A stretch of DNA of 64,000 bases from Enterobacter cloacae (GCA_014169315.1 AP022133.1:2790001-2854000), one strand, 5' to 3'. Counted from the first letter of the stretch, positions 46,299 through 58,302 are shown. Numbers and translations are program-made. Notes: generated by a model from the sequence alone, not told the origin.

Positions 46299-48206
46299 TC
46301 AGGCCGCGCTCTTTTTCTTTTTGAACGGTTTCTTCGCACCGCCACCCGGTGCAACCATCCCTCTGAACTGCTTCACCGGCGTACTGCGCGCCTGGTTAAT
46401 CAGCTCATACAACGTTCCCACCAGCGGCTGCATAAAGTCCTGATAGCGGCACTGTTTTTCACTGATTTGCGTCAGCACCGATTCCCAGTGCGCCGTCATG
46501 TCCGGCCTTGCGGCCAGTTCTGGCAGCGAGTGAATTAATGCCCGGCCCGGCTCCGTCGAGTGGATATAGCGCCCTTTTTTCTCCAGAAAACCGCGCTTAA
46601 ACAGTAATTCGATGATCCCCGCACGCGTCGCTTCGGTGCCCAGCCCGTCCGTTGCACGCAGGATCTTCTTCAGATCTTTATCCTGCACAAAACGGGCGAT
46701 CCCGGTCATGGCCGAGAGCAGCGTCGCATCGGTGAAATGGCGCGGCGGCTGGGTCTGACGCTCCACCACTTCACCTTTTTCACACAGCAGTTCGTCATCT
46801 TTGGCAACCACCGGCAACGGTGTACCGTCGTTCTCTTCGTCACGCTCTTTGTTGCCAAGCAGTGTGCGCCAGCCCGCTTCCGCGAGGAAACGCGCTTTGG
46901 CGACAAACTTGCCCTTAGCGATTTCCAGCTCAATGACACACTTGCGGAACACTGCATCGGGGCAGAACTGCATCAGATACTGACGGGCAACGAGGTTGTA
47001 AACCTTTGATTCGTTCTCGGTCAGGTTGACGTTGCTGGTGCGCGCCGTCGGGATGATGGCATGGTGGGCATCCACCTTTTTATCGTCCCAGCAGCGGTTA
47101 TGGGTGTCCGGGTTTACGGCAGGCTGCGGCAGCAGATCCGGCGCGTGTACGCCTATGGCGTTCATTACCGCGTGGCGTCCGGCAAAATGCTCTTCCGGCA
47201 GATAACGGCTATCCGAACGCGGATAGGTAATCAGCTTATGGGTTTCATAGAGCTTCTGGCAAATGTCCAGCACGTTCTGCGCACTCAGACCAAAGCGTTT
47301 GGCGGCCTCAATCTGCAACGCGGAAAGGGAAAACGGCAGCGGTGCGGGTTCTGATTCTCGTTTATCGTTATAGCTGGTGACAATAGCGGGCTGGCCGGTG
47401 ATCCGGTTGACCACGTGCTCCGCCAGCGGGCGGTGCAGCAGTCGCCCCTCTTCATCCTGGTACGATTCACAGGCATCGCTCGGCTGCCAGACGGCGGTAA
47501 AGCGTTCGTCTTTTGGCGTGACGATATGCGCTTTAACTTCGAAGAAATCTTTGGCGACGAAATTCTCAATCTCTTCGTCACGACGCACCACCAGCCCCAG
47601 TACCGGGGTCTGTACGCGCCCAACGGAGAGTACACCCTGATACCCCGCATTGCGCCCCAGAATAGTGTAGGCACGGGTCATGTTGATGCCGTACAGCCAG
47701 TCAGCCCTGGCACGCGCCAGCGCGGAGACGCACAGCGGGATAAACTCGCTGTTGGCGCGCAGGCGGGAAATTGCGCGCTCGACAGCCTGCGGATTGAGGT
47801 CGTTAATCAGACAGCGCTGAACCTGCTGGCGCTTTTCAGGTGCCAGTTCCAGATAATCCAGCACTTCATCAACCAACAACTGCCCTTCTCTGTCCGGGTC
47901 ACCCGCGTGGATGACTTCCGACGCCTCATGCAGGAAGCGCTTAATGACGTTGAGCTGTTTGGTGACGGAGGGCCGGGGCTGCAAGCGCCACTTTTCCGGC
48001 ACGATGGGCAAATCGTTCAGGTTCCAGCGGGCATAGCGGCTGTCATAGACATCCGGCTGTGCCTGCTCAAGCAGGTGACCAATACACCAGGTGACCACCT
48101 GCCCGTTACCGCATTCGATAAAGCCGTCACCCTTGCGATGCGGTTTAGGCAGTACATCGGCGATAGCACGGGCCAGGCTTGGCTTTTCGGCAATAAACAA
48201 CCGCAT
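46299..48206 (-). CDS. topB: DNA topoisomerase III
   Basis: A 635-residue type IA topoisomerase. The N-terminal TOPRIM domain has [18 protein letters not shown] and [17 protein letters not shown]. The active Tyr is in [13 protein letters not shown] near residue 328. The decatenation-loop region precedes a lysine-rich tail ([11 protein letters not shown]). It separates linked daughter chromosomes together with RecQ. It starts 4 bp after selD, so it is co-transcribed. The C-terminus is somewhat shorter than the E. coli enzyme. Confidence 0.97.
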   Translation of the reverse strand: MRLFIAEKPSLARAIADVLPKPHRKGDGFIECGNGQVVTWCIGHLLEQAQPDVYDSRYARWNLNDLPIVPEKWRLQPRPSVTKQLNVIKRFLHEASEVIHAGDPDREGQLLVDEVLDYLELAPEKRQQVQRCLINDLNPQAVERAISRLRANSEFIPLCVSALARARADWLYGINMTRAYTILGRNAGYQGVLSVGRVQTPVLGLVVRRDEEIENFVAKDFFEVKAHIVTPKDERFTAVWQPSDACESYQDEEGRLLHRPLAEHVVNRITGQPAIVTSYNDKRESEPAPLPFSLSALQIEAAKRFGLSAQNVLDICQKLYETHKLITYPRSDSRYLPEEHFAGRHAVMNAIGVHAPDLLPQPAVNPDTHNRCWDDKKVDAHHAIIPTARTSNVNLTENESKVYNLVARQYLMQFCPDAVFRKCVIELEIAKGKFVAKARFLAEAGWRTLLGNKERDEENDGTPLPVVAKDDELLCEKGEVVERQTQPPRHFTDATLLSAMTGIARFVQDKDLKKILRATDGLGTEATRAGIIELLFKRGFLEKKGRYIHSTEPGRALIHSLPELAARPDMTAHWESVLTQISEKQCRYQDFMQPLVGTLYELINQARSTPVKQFRGMVAPGGGAKKPFKKKKSAA

Positions 48207-48210
48207 CGAA

Positions 48211-49254
48211 TTAACGGATCTCAATCATCGGGCGGCCACCGCGTGCGGTTACCAGCTCACCGATGACCGTCAGGGTGATGCCGAATTCAGCGGCAGTCGC
48301 CTGAACCTCTGCTTCTGACTCTGGCGTTACTGCCAGCAGCAGACCGCCGGAGGTTTGCGGGTCACAAAGCAGGTTGCGCCACGCTTCCGGCATATCGCCC
48401 ATCAGGTGACCATAGCTGGCAAAGTTACGCTGGGTACCACCCGGTACCGCGCCCTGGGTAATGTACTCTTCCACACCAGGCAGTTTTGGCACATCCTGAT
48501 ACCAGACCTGCGCCTGCACGCCAGCCCCCTGACATACCTCGCTCAGGTGGCCCAGCAGACCAAAGCCAGTCACGTCGGTCATCGCCTTCACGCCGTCAAT
48601 ATTGGCGAAAGCGGCTCCGGCCAGGTTCATCTGGCACATCACCTCTGTCGCCAGACCAACGTGTTCTGGCTTGAGCAGCGATTTCTTTTCTGCGGTGGTG
48701 AGGACACCAATGCCCAGCGGCTTGGTGAGGAACAGTTTGCAGCCTGCCTGGGCGGTGCTGTTACGCTTCACTCGCTCGGTTGGCACGATGCCCGTCACGG
48801 CCAGGCCGAAGATCGGTTCCGGCGCATCGATAGAGTGACCACCAGCCAGTGCAATCCCCGCCTGCTGGCAGGCAAAGCGGCCGCCTTCAATCACGTCGCG
48901 GGCAATTTCCGGTGGAATGGTGTTGATCGGCCAGCCCAGAATGGCAATCGCCATGATTGGCTTGCCACCCATCGCGAAAATATCGCTGATGGCGTTAGTC
49001 GCCGCAATGCGCCCGAAATCAAACGGGTTGTCGACAATCGGCATAAAGAAGTCAGTGGTACTGATAATGCTGGTGCCGTTACCTAAGTCATAAACCGCTG
49101 CATCGTCACGCGTTTCATTACCGACAAGCAGGTTCGGGTCGACAAACTTCGCCTGTTCACTGTGCAGGATGGTTTCCAGCACTTTCGGGGAAATTTTACA
49201 ACCGCAACCGGCTCCGTGGCTGTATTGCGTTAAACGAATGGTTTGCTCGCTCAT
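48211..49254 (-). CDS. selD: Selenophosphate synthetase
   Basis: A 347-residue enzyme that makes selenophosphate from selenide and ATP for selenocysteine and selenouridine. The catalytic Cys17 and Lys20 are in SHGAGCGCK, the ATP-binding acids in [12 protein letters not shown] and [16 protein letters not shown]. It uses Cys, not selenocysteine, at residue 17. The start at 49254 is chosen because AGGAG lies 6 bp upstream; the ATG two codons earlier touches the ribosome site. Confidence 0.97.
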   Translation of the reverse strand: MSEQTIRLTQYSHGAGCGCKISPKVLETILHSEQAKFVDPNLLVGNETRDDAAVYDLGNGTSIISTTDFFMPIVDNPFDFGRIAATNAISDIFAMGGKPIMAIAILGWPINTIPPEIARDVIEGGRFACQQAGIALAGGHSIDAPEPIFGLAVTGIVPTERVKRNSTAQAGCKLFLTKPLGIGVLTTAEKKSLLKPEHVGLATEVMCQMNLAGAAFANIDGVKAMTDVTGFGLLGHLSEVCQGAGVQAQVWYQDVPKLPGVEEYITQGAVPGGTQRNFASYGHLMGDMPEAWRNLLCDPQTSGGLLLAVTPESEAEVQATAAEFGITLTVIGELVTARGGRPMIEIR

Positions 49255-49370
49255 GGACATCTCCTGTCATTGCAATCGCGCTATGGTAGCGCTCATTCCA
49301 TAAAGAGGTAAGTATGACTGTCTGAATTCTGCGGCAGATGCTCAGAATCCAGACAGTTTAGCGCGCGTTA

Positions 49371-49922
49371 TCAGAAACGGCTGACGAAAGGGGTAGTATC
49401 CGGCACATTTATCGTGCTGGAGGCTTTAAGCTGAGGGGTGCCAAGATAGAGGAAACCGACGATTTTGTCGTGTTCACCGCAAGAGAAGCCATCGCGAACA
49501 AACGGGCTTTCGGTCAGCGCGCCTGTACGCCAGATACCGTTAAAGCCCTGTGCAACAGCGGCCATTTGCATCGCCATTACCGCACAGCCTGCGGACATCT
49601 CCTGTTCCCAGACCGGTACTTTGTGTTCAGCCTGACACTTTGCCACCACGGCAATGATCATCGGCGCACGAAATGGCGCGCTGCGGGCTTTCTCAATGCC
49701 CTTCTCATCCTGACCCGCAGCAACCGCACCTTCCGCCAGCAAGTGACTGAAGCGATCGCGGCCTTCGCCTTCAATAATAAAGAAATGCCACGGCTGAAGC
49801 GTGCCATGATCCGGTGCGCGCATACCGGCACGCACAATGTTTTCCAGCTGCTCGCCCGCAGGTGCAGGATCGACCAGACGTGAAGCGCTACGGCGGTTAA
49901 CAAGCAGTGTAAGAGCGTCCAT
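49371..49922 (-). CDS. ydjA: YdjA, FMN nitroreductase
   Basis: A 183-residue nitroreductase-family flavoprotein. FMN-binding features are NRRSASR (residues 9-15), [16 protein letters not shown] and GFLYLGTPQ near the C-terminus. It is one of the smallest members of the family, forming a dimer. The natural substrate is unknown. It is divergent from sppA. Confidence 0.95.
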   Translation of the reverse strand: MDALTLLVNRRSASRLVDPAPAGEQLENIVRAGMRAPDHGTLQPWHFFIIEGEGRDRFSHLLAEGAVAAGQDEKGIEKARSAPFRAPMIIAVVAKCQAEHKVPVWEQEMSAGCAVMAMQMAAVAQGFNGIWRTGALTESPFVRDGFSCGEHDKIVGFLYLGTPQLKASSTINVPDTTPFVSRF

Positions 49923-50089
49923 TAATTAACTCCTGTCTTGAAATTTGCTCACAAAATTAACACGACGGCAGATTTTGTTACAGCGCGGCAGGCGATTCCT
50001 GCTGACAAGTGACGGTTGGGTCATTACGATAACCCCACATTACCGTCCAGTGGCGACGGAAACAGTCATTTTCTGGTTAGGGAGAATAC

Positions 50090-51946
50090 ATGCGAACCCT
50101 TTGGCGAATCTTTGCCGGTTTCTTTAAATGGACGTGGCGGTTGCTCAACTTCGTTCGTGAACTGGTGATGAATTTGTTTTTCATCTTCCTGGTTCTGGTT
50201 TGCGCAGGTCTCTGGATGCACCTCAGCAGCACAAACCAGGCGCAGCATTCGACGCGCGGGGCCCTGTTACTCGATATTACCGGGGTCATCGTCGATAAGC
50301 CCTCCACCAGCAATCGTCTGGGGGTGATTGGCCGCCAGCTGTTTGGTGCAACCTCAGACCGCCTGCAGGAAAACTCCCTGTTCGATATCGTCGATACCAT
50401 TCGTCAGGCAAAAGATGACCGTAACATTACGGGTATCGTGCTGGATCTGAAAAATTTTGCCGGGGGTGACCAGCCTTCAATGCAGTACATTGGTAAAGCG
50501 CTGCGCGAATTCCGCGACAGCGGTAAACCGGTGATTGCGGTAGGTGATAGCTACAGCCAGGGTCAATATTATCTGGCCAGCTTTGCCAATAAAATCTGGC
50601 TTTCCCCACAGGGTGAAGTCGATCTGCATGGTTTTGCGACGAACGGGCTTTACTATAAATCCCTGCTCGACAAGCTGAAAGTCACCACCCACGTTTTCCG
50701 CGTCGGTACCTATAAATCCGCCGTTGAACCGTTTATCCGTGATGATATGTCCCCTGCCGCCCGTGAAGCAGACAGCCGCTGGATTGGTGAGCTGTGGCAG
50801 AACTATCTGGGCACGGTCGCTGCTAACCGTCAAATCACCGCTGAACAGGTCTTCCCTGGTGCACAGGGCATGCTGGATGGCCTGCGCAAAGTTGACGGTG
50901 ATACGGCGAAATATGCCCTCGATAACAAACTGGTCGATGCGCTGGGTTCGAGTGCAGATATCGAGAAATCCCTGACGAAACAGTTTGGCTGGAGCAAAGA
51001 GGATAAAAATTACAGCGCCATCAGCATGTACGATTACGCGACGAAAAAACCGGATAACAGTGGTGACAGCGTCGCGGTGGTTATTGCTAATGGAGCCATC
51101 ATGGACGGTCAGGAGACACCAGGGAACGTTGGCGGTGATACCACCGCATCGCAAATCCGTGATGCCCGCCTTGATCCGAAAGTGAAAGCGATTGTCCTGC
51201 GCGTGAACAGCCCTGGTGGCAGCGTCAGCGCCTCCGAGGTGATCCGTGCAGAGCTGGCCGCCGCGCGCGCCGCAGGTAAGCCGGTGGTCGTGTCGATGGG
51301 CGGAATGGCTGCATCCGGGGGGTACTGGATCTCTACCCCTGCAAACTACATTGTGGCGAACCCAAGTACCCTGACCGGCTCGATTGGTATCTTCGGGGTG
51401 ATCAACACCGTGGAAAACAGCCTTGATTACCTGGGCGTGCATACCGATGGCGTTTCCACCTCACCGCTGGCCGATGTCTCTGTGACGAAATCTCTGCCAC
51501 CGGAAGTGTCGGAAATGATGCAGCTCAGTATCGAGAACGGCTATAAGCGCTTCATCACGCTGGTTGCGGACTCCCGTAAAAAAACGCCGCAGCAGATCGA
51601 TGAAATTGCTCAGGGTCACGTCTGGACCGGGCAGGATGCGAAGAACAACGGTCTGGTGGACAGCCTGGGTGACTTTGATGACGCGGTGAAGAAAGCCGCC
51701 GAACTGGCGAAACTCAAGCAGTGGCATGTGGACTATTACCAGGATGAACCGTCGTTCTTTGACCTGGTGATAGACAGCATGTCCGGCTCTGCTCGCGCCA
51801 TGTTGCCGGAGGCACTGCAGGCCTATCTGCCTGCGCCTGTCGCCACGGCGGCAAAAGCGATAAAAGCGGAAAGTGACAAGCTCGCCGCGTTTAACGACCC
51901 GCAAAACCGTTACGCGTTTTGTCTGACCTGCGGCTCCGTCCGTTAA
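50090..51946 (+). CDS. sppA: SppA, protease IV (signal peptide peptidase)
   Basis: A 618-residue membrane-anchored periplasmic serine protease. One N-terminal span ([19 protein letters not shown]) is followed by two tandem S49 domains. The general base Lys lies in [12 protein letters not shown] near 209 and the nucleophile Ser in [15 protein letters not shown] near 408. It degrades cleaved signal peptides. An AGGGAG ribosome site precedes the ATG. Confidence 0.97.
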   Translation: MRTLWRIFAGFFKWTWRLLNFVRELVMNLFFIFLVLVCAGLWMHLSSTNQAQHSTRGALLLDITGVIVDKPSTSNRLGVIGRQLFGATSDRLQENSLFDIVDTIRQAKDDRNITGIVLDLKNFAGGDQPSMQYIGKALREFRDSGKPVIAVGDSYSQGQYYLASFANKIWLSPQGEVDLHGFATNGLYYKSLLDKLKVTTHVFRVGTYKSAVEPFIRDDMSPAAREADSRWIGELWQNYLGTVAANRQITAEQVFPGAQGMLDGLRKVDGDTAKYALDNKLVDALGSSADIEKSLTKQFGWSKEDKNYSAISMYDYATKKPDNSGDSVAVVIANGAIMDGQETPGNVGGDTTASQIRDARLDPKVKAIVLRVNSPGGSVSASEVIRAELAAARAAGKPVVVSMGGMAASGGYWISTPANYIVANPSTLTGSIGIFGVINTVENSLDYLGVHTDGVSTSPLADVSVTKSLPPEVSEMMQLSIENGYKRFITLVADSRKKTPQQIDEIAQGHVWTGQDAKNNGLVDSLGDFDDAVKKAAELAKLKQWHVDYYQDEPSFFDLVIDSMSGSARAMLPEALQAYLPAPVATAAKAIKAESDKLAAFNDPQNRYAFCLTCGSVR

Positions 51947-51953
51947 AATCCGT

Positions 51954-51985
51954 CCCCTCTTTCCGTGAAGAGGGGATTTTTTTCT
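51954..51985 (+). terminator. sppA terminator
   Basis: CCCCTCTT/AAGAGGGG stem followed by ATTTTTTT, 7 bp after the sppA stop and 24 bp before ansA. Confidence 0.88.
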
Positions 51986-52008
51986 TTGAAGCACAAGAAC
52001 TCACTATC

Positions 52009-53025
52009 ATGCAGAAGAAATCGATTTATGTCGCGTATACCGGCGGTACCATCGGTATGCAGCGTTCTGAGAATGGTTATATTCCTGTCTCCGGCCACCT
52101 GCAGCGTCAGCTTGCGCTGATGCCTGAATTCCATCGTCAGGAAATGCCTGACTTTACGATCCACGAATATGAGCCGCTGATGGACTCCTCCGACATGACG
52201 CCAGAAGACTGGCAGCATATCGCGGATGATATTAAAGCCCATTATGACCAGTACGACGGTTTCGTGATCCTGCACGGCACCGACACGATGGCGTTTACCG
52301 CCTCAGCGCTCTCGTTCATGCTGGAAAATCTGAGTAAACCCGTCATCGTGACTGGCTCACAAATTCCGCTGGCAGAGCTGCGCTCTGACGGGCAGATCAA
52401 TCTGCTTAACTCCCTGTATGTGGCCGCGAATTACCCGATTAACGAAGTGTCGCTGTTCTTCAACAATCGTCTGTATCGCGGTAACCGTACCACCAAAGCC
52501 CACGCCGATGGTTTTGACGCCTTTGCCTCGCCAAACCTCCAGCCCCTGCTGGAAGCGGGGATCCATATTCGTCGTCTGGGCACACCTCCTGCACCAAACA
52601 GTGCAGGCGAGCTGATTGTTCACCCGATCACCCCGCAGCCAATTGGTGTCGTGACGATTTACCCGGGGATCTCTGCCGATGTCGTACGTAACTTCCTGCG
52701 CCAGCCGGTAAAAGCGCTGATCCTGCGCTCCTACGGTGTGGGCAATGCCCCGCAGAACGGTGAATTCCTGAAAGAGCTGCAGGAAGCAAGCGAACGTGGG
52801 ATCGTGGTGGTTAACCTGACCCAGTGTATGTCGGGCAAGGTTAATATGGGCGGTTATGCCACCGGTAACGCGCTGGCACATGCGGGTGTTATCAGCGGCT
52901 TCGATATGACCGTCGAGGCAACGCTGACTAAACTTCATTATTTACTGAGTCAAAACCTGGACATCCAGTCCATTCGCAGCGCAATGATGCAAAACCTGCG
53001 CGGTGAACTGACCCCGGACGAATAA
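52009..53025 (+). CDS. ansA: L-asparaginase I (cytoplasmic)
   Basis: A 338-residue type I asparaginase. The first catalytic Thr is in VAYTGGTIGMQ (Thr14) and the second set is in ILHGTDTMAFTA near residue 91. It hydrolyses asparagine to aspartate and ammonia in the cytoplasm. The start MQKKS at 52009 gives the family N-terminus; the 30-codon upstream extension runs through the sppA terminator. pncA starts 9 bp after it. Confidence 0.97.
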   Translation: MQKKSIYVAYTGGTIGMQRSENGYIPVSGHLQRQLALMPEFHRQEMPDFTIHEYEPLMDSSDMTPEDWQHIADDIKAHYDQYDGFVILHGTDTMAFTASALSFMLENLSKPVIVTGSQIPLAELRSDGQINLLNSLYVAANYPINEVSLFFNNRLYRGNRTTKAHADGFDAFASPNLQPLLEAGIHIRRLGTPPAPNSAGELIVHPITPQPIGVVTIYPGISADVVRNFLRQPVKALILRSYGVGNAPQNGEFLKELQEASERGIVVVNLTQCMSGKVNMGGYATGNALAHAGVISGFDMTVEATLTKLHYLLSQNLDIQSIRSAMMQNLRGELTPDE

Positions 53026-53034
53026 GGAGACCTC

Positions 53035-53676
53035 ATGAAGCAACGCGCTCTGTTACTGGTCGATTTGCAAAATGATTTCTGTGCAGGCGGCGCGCTGGCC
53101 GTGGCGGAAGGCGATAGCACCATTGATGTGGCTAATTCGCTAATCGCCTGGTGTAAAACGCGTGGTGACGCCGTTGTGGCAAGCCAGGACTGGCACCCCG
53201 CCAGCCACGGTAGCTTTGCCAGCCAGCACGGCGTTAAACCCTACAGCCAGGGGGAGCTCGATGGTCTGGCGCAAACCTTCTGGCCCGATCACTGCATACA
53301 GCAGACCGAAGGCGCAGAGCTGCATCCGCTGCTGAATCAGAAGGCCATTGACGCGGTGTTTCACAAGGGGGAAAACCCGGCTATCGACAGCTACAGCGCG
53401 TTTTTTGATAACGGACATCGTCAAAAAACGGCGCTGGACGCGTGGTTACGCCATCACGAAATCACCGAACTGATTGTGCTGGGGCTGGCAACGGACTATT
53501 GCGTGAAATTCACCGTGCTGGATGCACTTCAGCTTGGTTACAACGTAAATGTCATCACCGACGGCTGCCGTGGTGTGAATATTCACCCCCAGGACAGTGC
53601 TCAGGCGTTTATGGATATGGCCGCAGAGGGTGCAACACTGTATACGCTGGAAGACTGGCTGGAGACACAACCGTAA
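53035..53676 (+). CDS. pncA: Nicotinamidase
   Basis: A 213-residue isochorismatase-fold amidase. Catalytic Asp10 is in LLLVDLQNDFC, the metal His residues in SQDWHPASHGSFA, and the nucleophile Cys in LATDYCVKFT near 156. It converts nicotinamide to nicotinate for NAD salvage and activates pyrazinamide. It forms an operon with ansA. Confidence 0.97.
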   Translation: MKQRALLLVDLQNDFCAGGALAVAEGDSTIDVANSLIAWCKTRGDAVVASQDWHPASHGSFASQHGVKPYSQGELDGLAQTFWPDHCIQQTEGAELHPLLNQKAIDAVFHKGENPAIDSYSAFFDNGHRQKTALDAWLRHHEITELIVLGLATDYCVKFTVLDALQLGYNVNVITDGCRGVNIHPQDSAQAFMDMAAEGATLYTLEDWLETQP

Positions 53677-53852
53677 GCCTTTTCGCCGGGGGCAGCAACG
53701 CCTGCCCCGGTAAAACCCTCCCCCCTCGATCTCCCATAAAGTGAACTCCCTCGCATCACCAGCGAAGCGGCAATGCTATTCTTTTCTGGCTGTTTTTTCG
53801 CCACGCCTTTTCCGTGGCGTGGTTAATTTTATTAAGTCAAAGAGGAAGTTAT

Positions 53853-55106
53853 ATGAAACGTTTGCCATTGCTGGCAGCATTACCCTTGCTTTGCGCGTCA
53901 GTTGCCTCCGCCAGCCCCATGATGTCTGTGGGCTACTTTAACGGAGGTGGCGATGTCACTGCGGGGCCTGGTGGTGACATCAATAAACTCGACGTTCGCC
54001 AGATTACCCACCTGAACTACTCATTTGGTCTGGTCTATAACAATGAGAAAGACGAAACCAACGCCGCGCTGAAAGATCCGGCAAAACTGCATCAAATCTG
54101 GCTATCGCCAAAAGTCACGTCCGACCTCGCGTTAATCCCTGCCCTGCGTAAACAAAATCCGAACCTCAAAGTGCTGCTTTCCGTTGGTGGCTGGGGGGCA
54201 CGTGGTTTCTCCGGTGCAGCGGCCAGCAAAGAGACGCGCGCGGTGTTTATCCGCTCTGCGCAGGAGATCGTCGATAAATACGGCCTGGACGGAATCGATC
54301 TCGACTGGGAGTATCCGGTGAATGGCGCATGGGGGCTTGTCGCAAGCCAGCCTGCCGATCGGGATAATTTCACCGCACTGCTGAAGGAGATGCGCGATGC
54401 ATTCGGGCATAAAAAGCTGGTCACCATTGCGGTGGGGGCAAATGCGGAAAGTCCGAAAAGCTGGGTGGATGTAAAGGCGATCGCCCCGCTGCTCGACTAT
54501 ATCAACCTGATGACCTACGACATGGCCTACGGTACCCAGTACTTCAACGCCAACCTGTATGACTCCAGCGCCTGGCCAACGGTCGCCGCCGCCGATAAAT
54601 ACAGCGTCGACTTTGTGGTTAACAACTACCTGGCCGCCGGGCTGAAGCCACAGCAGATGAACCTTGGGATCGGTTTCTATGGCCGCGTCCCGAAACGCTC
54701 CGTGGAGCCAGGGGTTGACTGGTCGAAACCGGATGCGCAAAAAAATCCAGTGACGCAGCCCTACTTCGGCCCTCAGGAGACAGGTTTGTTCAAATCACTC
54801 GGCTATGACCTGACCAAAGATACCTACGTGAAGTACAACGATATCGTGAAGAAGCTACTGAACGATCCGCAGAAGCGCTTTACCGAACACTGGGACGATC
54901 AGGCGAAAGTGCCGTGGTTGTCGGTGAATTCCGCAGGCGGTAAGGCGTTGTTTGCCCTTTCCTACGAAAACCCACGTTCCGTTGCCATCAAAGCGGACTA
55001 TATCAAGGAGAAAGGTCTCGCCGGGGCGATGTTCTGGGAGTACGGCGCGGATGACGAAAACCAGCTAGCGAAACAGCTGGCAGAGTCGCTGGGGATTAAA
55101 CACTAG
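53853..55106 (+). CDS. GH18 chitinase, secreted
   Basis: A 417-residue glycoside hydrolase family 18 enzyme with a signal peptide ending near VASASP (residues 18-22). The catalytic DxxDxDxE is present as DGIDLDWE (residues 146-153, acid Glu153), with the upstream SxGG strand LLSVGGWG and the downstream NLMTYDMAYG. No carbohydrate-binding module is seen, so it is a single-domain enzyme of periplasmic or extracellular location. The start at 53853 follows AGAGGAAG. In E. coli the ydjE-ydjL sugar genes lie at this place, so this is an accessory gene here. It would produce chitobiose for the chb operon. Confidence 0.93.
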   Translation: MKRLPLLAALPLLCASVASASPMMSVGYFNGGGDVTAGPGGDINKLDVRQITHLNYSFGLVYNNEKDETNAALKDPAKLHQIWLSPKVTSDLALIPALRKQNPNLKVLLSVGGWGARGFSGAAASKETRAVFIRSAQEIVDKYGLDGIDLDWEYPVNGAWGLVASQPADRDNFTALLKEMRDAFGHKKLVTIAVGANAESPKSWVDVKAIAPLLDYINLMTYDMAYGTQYFNANLYDSSAWPTVAAADKYSVDFVVNNYLAAGLKPQQMNLGIGFYGRVPKRSVEPGVDWSKPDAQKNPVTQPYFGPQETGLFKSLGYDLTKDTYVKYNDIVKKLLNDPQKRFTEHWDDQAKVPWLSVNSAGGKALFALSYENPRSVAIKADYIKEKGLAGAMFWEYGADDENQLAKQLAESLGIKH

Positions 55107-55116
55107 AGCATATTGT

Positions 55117-55143
55117 GCCGGGTAGCGACTGCGCTTACCCGGC
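55117..55143. repeat. REP-like palindrome after the chitinase gene
   Basis: GCCGGGTA/TACCCGGC arms with an 11-nt loop containing a second small stem (GCG/CGC). This is typical of enterobacterial REP units in 3' untranslated regions. It sits between convergent chitinase and yeaC. Confidence 0.75.
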
Positions 55144-55158
55144 CTACTCACGCGACCG

Positions 55159-55431
55159 CTATTTGAAGGTCGCAATTGGCTTTGGCGTAATACCAAAATC
55201 TTCTTTTAGCTCGCGCTTACTCTTCATCACCATCTGACCTTGAGTGTCGATAGTCATGTGCTGGGCATCCGTGTTGTGACGGGCCTGCCACAGCATCACC
55301 AGTTGCAGGCTGTTCTCTTTTTGCTCCGGGGTGAGTGCCACGCCATCCGGCCATTTTCCCAGTTCAACCGCCGTCACCAGACGCTGATAAATCTCCGGTG
55401 TCATACCGCTAACCATGTCATCAATATTCAT
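55159..55431 (-). CDS. yeaC: YeaC, DUF1315 protein
   Basis: A 90-residue soluble protein identical in length to E. coli YeaC, with MTPEIYQRLVTAVELGKWPDG and LVMLWQARHN. Its function is unknown. It lies 41 bp after msrB on the minus strand and is probably co-transcribed. Confidence 0.93.
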   Translation of the reverse strand: MNIDDMVSGMTPEIYQRLVTAVELGKWPDGVALTPEQKENSLQLVMLWQARHNTDAQHMTIDTQGQMVMKSKRELKEDFGITPKPIATFK

Positions 55432-55472
55432 GATTTCTCCCTTTCAAAGGAATAATTTGCTGAATCGTTTTT

Positions 55473-55886
55473 TCAGCCTTTGGTCTGATCGCCATTTTCA
55501 TCATCAGTGAAGCTCATTGATGCTGAATTCACGCAGAAACGCTCCCCTGTTGGCTGTGGGCCATCCGGGAATACATGCCCGAGATGCGCGTCACAGTTAC
55601 CACAGCGGATTTCAGTGCGCTGCATACCGTGCGACATGTCACTCAGATAGCGGATCGCGTCATCGCTCACCGGCTCATAAAAGCTCGGCCAGCCACAGCC
55701 AGAATCATACTTTGTCTGCGAATTGAACAGCGGTGCATCACACACCAGACAGTGATAGACGCCGTCTCGCTTATTGTGCAGCAAACGCCCGGTAAATGGC
55801 GGTTCAGTACCGTGATTCTGCGTCACATAAAACTGCATTTCTGTGAGGTTTTTTTTCAGATCGTCGGGGTTACGTTGGTTCGACAT
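55473..55886 (-). CDS. msrB: Methionine-R-sulfoxide reductase B
   Basis: A 137-residue MsrB. The zinc Cys pairs are visible as CLVC (46-49) and CGNC (95-98), and the catalytic Cys is in [10 protein letters not shown] near 118. It reduces the R form of methionine sulfoxide with thioredoxin. The start at 55886 matches the family; the 17-codon upstream extension is not conserved. It is divergent from gapA. Confidence 0.96.
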   Translation of the reverse strand: MSNQRNPDDLKKNLTEMQFYVTQNHGTEPPFTGRLLHNKRDGVYHCLVCDAPLFNSQTKYDSGCGWPSFYEPVSDDAIRYLSDMSHGMQRTEIRCGNCDAHLGHVFPDGPQPTGERFCVNSASMSFTDDENGDQTKG

Positions 55887-56003
55887 ATACTTACATCTCG
55901 CAGTAGAAACAGACAACTTTCGCCCAGATTCTAACAAAACATTAACACCACCGCGTGCACTTTTGTTCTAAACTTATGTGTCGCGAAAAGGCGGTCAGGC
56001 AAT

Positions 56004-56019
56004 TGTGATCTGCTTCACA
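56004..56019 (+). promoter_or_regulatory. CRP site upstream of gapA
   Basis: TGTGA-TCTGCT-TCACA is a perfect CRP consensus, 208 bp before the gapA start and between gapA and msrB. In E. coli gapA has several promoters including CRP-dependent and heat-shock ones in this 340-bp region. I see no small gene in it. Individual -35/-10 pairs were not assigned. Confidence 0.8.
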
Positions 56020-56214
56020 TTTTTATCCTGAGAGGCCTTTAAAATTCCGGGCGCAGCCCCCATGTGGTTGCTAGCTCAAAGGGAAAGTGAGGCGAGTCAG
56101 TCGCACAAACGTTAGTCACAGGATTGATTTGTCGCAATGATTGACACGATTCCGCTTGACGCTGCGTAAGGTTTTTGTAATTTTACAGGCAACCTTTTAT
56201 TCACTAACAAATAG

Positions 56215-57222
<1,008 letters not shown>

Positions 57223-57243
57223 GTTGAGATGAGATTCTGATCC

Positions 57244-57272
57244 AAAAAGGCGACTTCGGTCGCCTTTTTTAT
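57244..57272 (+). terminator. gapA terminator
   Basis: AGGCGAC/GTCGCCT stem with a TTCG tetraloop and a following run of six Ts, about 22 bp after the gapA stop. Confidence 0.92.
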
Positions 57273-57295
57273 TTTCTAAGACAGAGGATTGCTTA

Positions 57296-58180
57296 ATGAT
57301 TAATAAAATTTTTGCACTTCCGGTAGTCGAACAACTTACCCCTGTGCTCTCCCTCCGTCAGATTGACGGTGCCGACATTGTCGTCGTTGACCATCCACGC
57401 GTAAAAGCCTCCGTGGCCCTGAATGGCGCTCACCTGCTCTCCTGGAAACCAGAAGGTGAAAAGGAAGGTCTGTGGTTGAGTAATGCCACCTCCTTCAAAA
57501 AAGGTGCAGCAATCCGCGGTGGTGTACCGATCTGCTGGCCGTGGTTCGGCCCGGCAGCACAACAGGGTCTGCCTGCTCACGGGTTTGCCCGTAACCAGCA
57601 GTGGACGCTGAAAGCACATAATGAAGACGATCACAACGTGGTGCTGACCTTCGAGCTTCAGGCCAATGATGACACCCGTAAACTCTGGCCGCACGATTTC
57701 ACCCTGTATGCCCGCTTCAAGCTGGGCAAGACCTGTGAAATTGAACTGGAAGCGCACGGTGAGTTTGAAACCACGTCTGCCCTGCACACTTATTTCAACG
57801 TGGGTGATATCAACGCGGTAAAAGTGAGCGGTCTTGGTGATACCTTTATCGACAAAGTGGATAACGCAAAAGAAGGGAAACTGAGCGACGGCGTACAGAC
57901 CTTCCCTGACCGCACCGACCGCGTTTATCTGCACCCGGAAGCGTGCAGCGTGATCCACGACAGTGCCCTGAACCGTGGTATCGAAGTGGTTCACCATCAC
58001 CACAGCAACGTGGTGGGCTGGAACCCTGGCCCTGCGCTCTCCATCAGCATGGCTGACGTCCCAGACGACGGTTACAAGACGTTTGTCTGTGTGGAAACCG
58101 CGTGTGTCAGTACACCGCAGAAAGCGAGCGCTGAGAAGCCGTCTCGCTTAGGACAGACGATTAGCATTGTTAAACGCTGA
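57296..58180 (+). CDS. yeaD: YeaD, glucose-6-phosphate 1-epimerase family
   Basis: A 294-residue aldose-1-epimerase-like beta-sandwich protein of the D-hexose-6-phosphate mutarotase type. Signature stretches are GGVPICWPWFGP (about 79-90), HGFARNQQW with the catalytic His, and ALHTYFNVGD. The family interconverts alpha and beta glucose 6-phosphate. It follows gapA by 73 bp, beyond the gapA terminator. Confidence 0.94.
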   Translation: MINKIFALPVVEQLTPVLSLRQIDGADIVVVDHPRVKASVALNGAHLLSWKPEGEKEGLWLSNATSFKKGAAIRGGVPICWPWFGPAAQQGLPAHGFARNQQWTLKAHNEDDHNVVLTFELQANDDTRKLWPHDFTLYARFKLGKTCEIELEAHGEFETTSALHTYFNVGDINAVKVSGLGDTFIDKVDNAKEGKLSDGVQTFPDRTDRVYLHPEACSVIHDSALNRGIEVVHHHHSNVVGWNPGPALSISMADVPDDGYKTFVCVETACVSTPQKASAEKPSRLGQTISIVKR

Positions 58181-58247
58181 TCGCATTTCCCTCTCCCGTT
58201 TTGGGTGAGAGGAAAAAAACTGCGCAACCAGGCACCAACATAAAGCA

Positions 58248-58269
58248 AACGGGGCGTAAACGCCCCGTT
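58248..58269 (-). terminator. mipA transcript-end hairpin
   Basis: AACGGGGCG/CGCCCCGTT stem with a 4-nt loop lies 33 bp after the mipA stop. On the minus strand TGCTTT follows, a weak T-run. Confidence 0.6.
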
Positions 58270-58302
58270 ATGATGCACGGATTGCACTACAAGAGTGCGC
58301 AA

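Noticed and set aside
50477..51442. 321-codon open frame opposite sppA
   Set aside because: Coding shadow; sppA has complete catalytic motifs on the plus strand.
58185..58222. Terminator after yeaD
   Set aside because: The CCTCTC/GAGAGG hairpin is followed by As, not Ts, on the plus strand; it looks like a dispersed palindrome instead.
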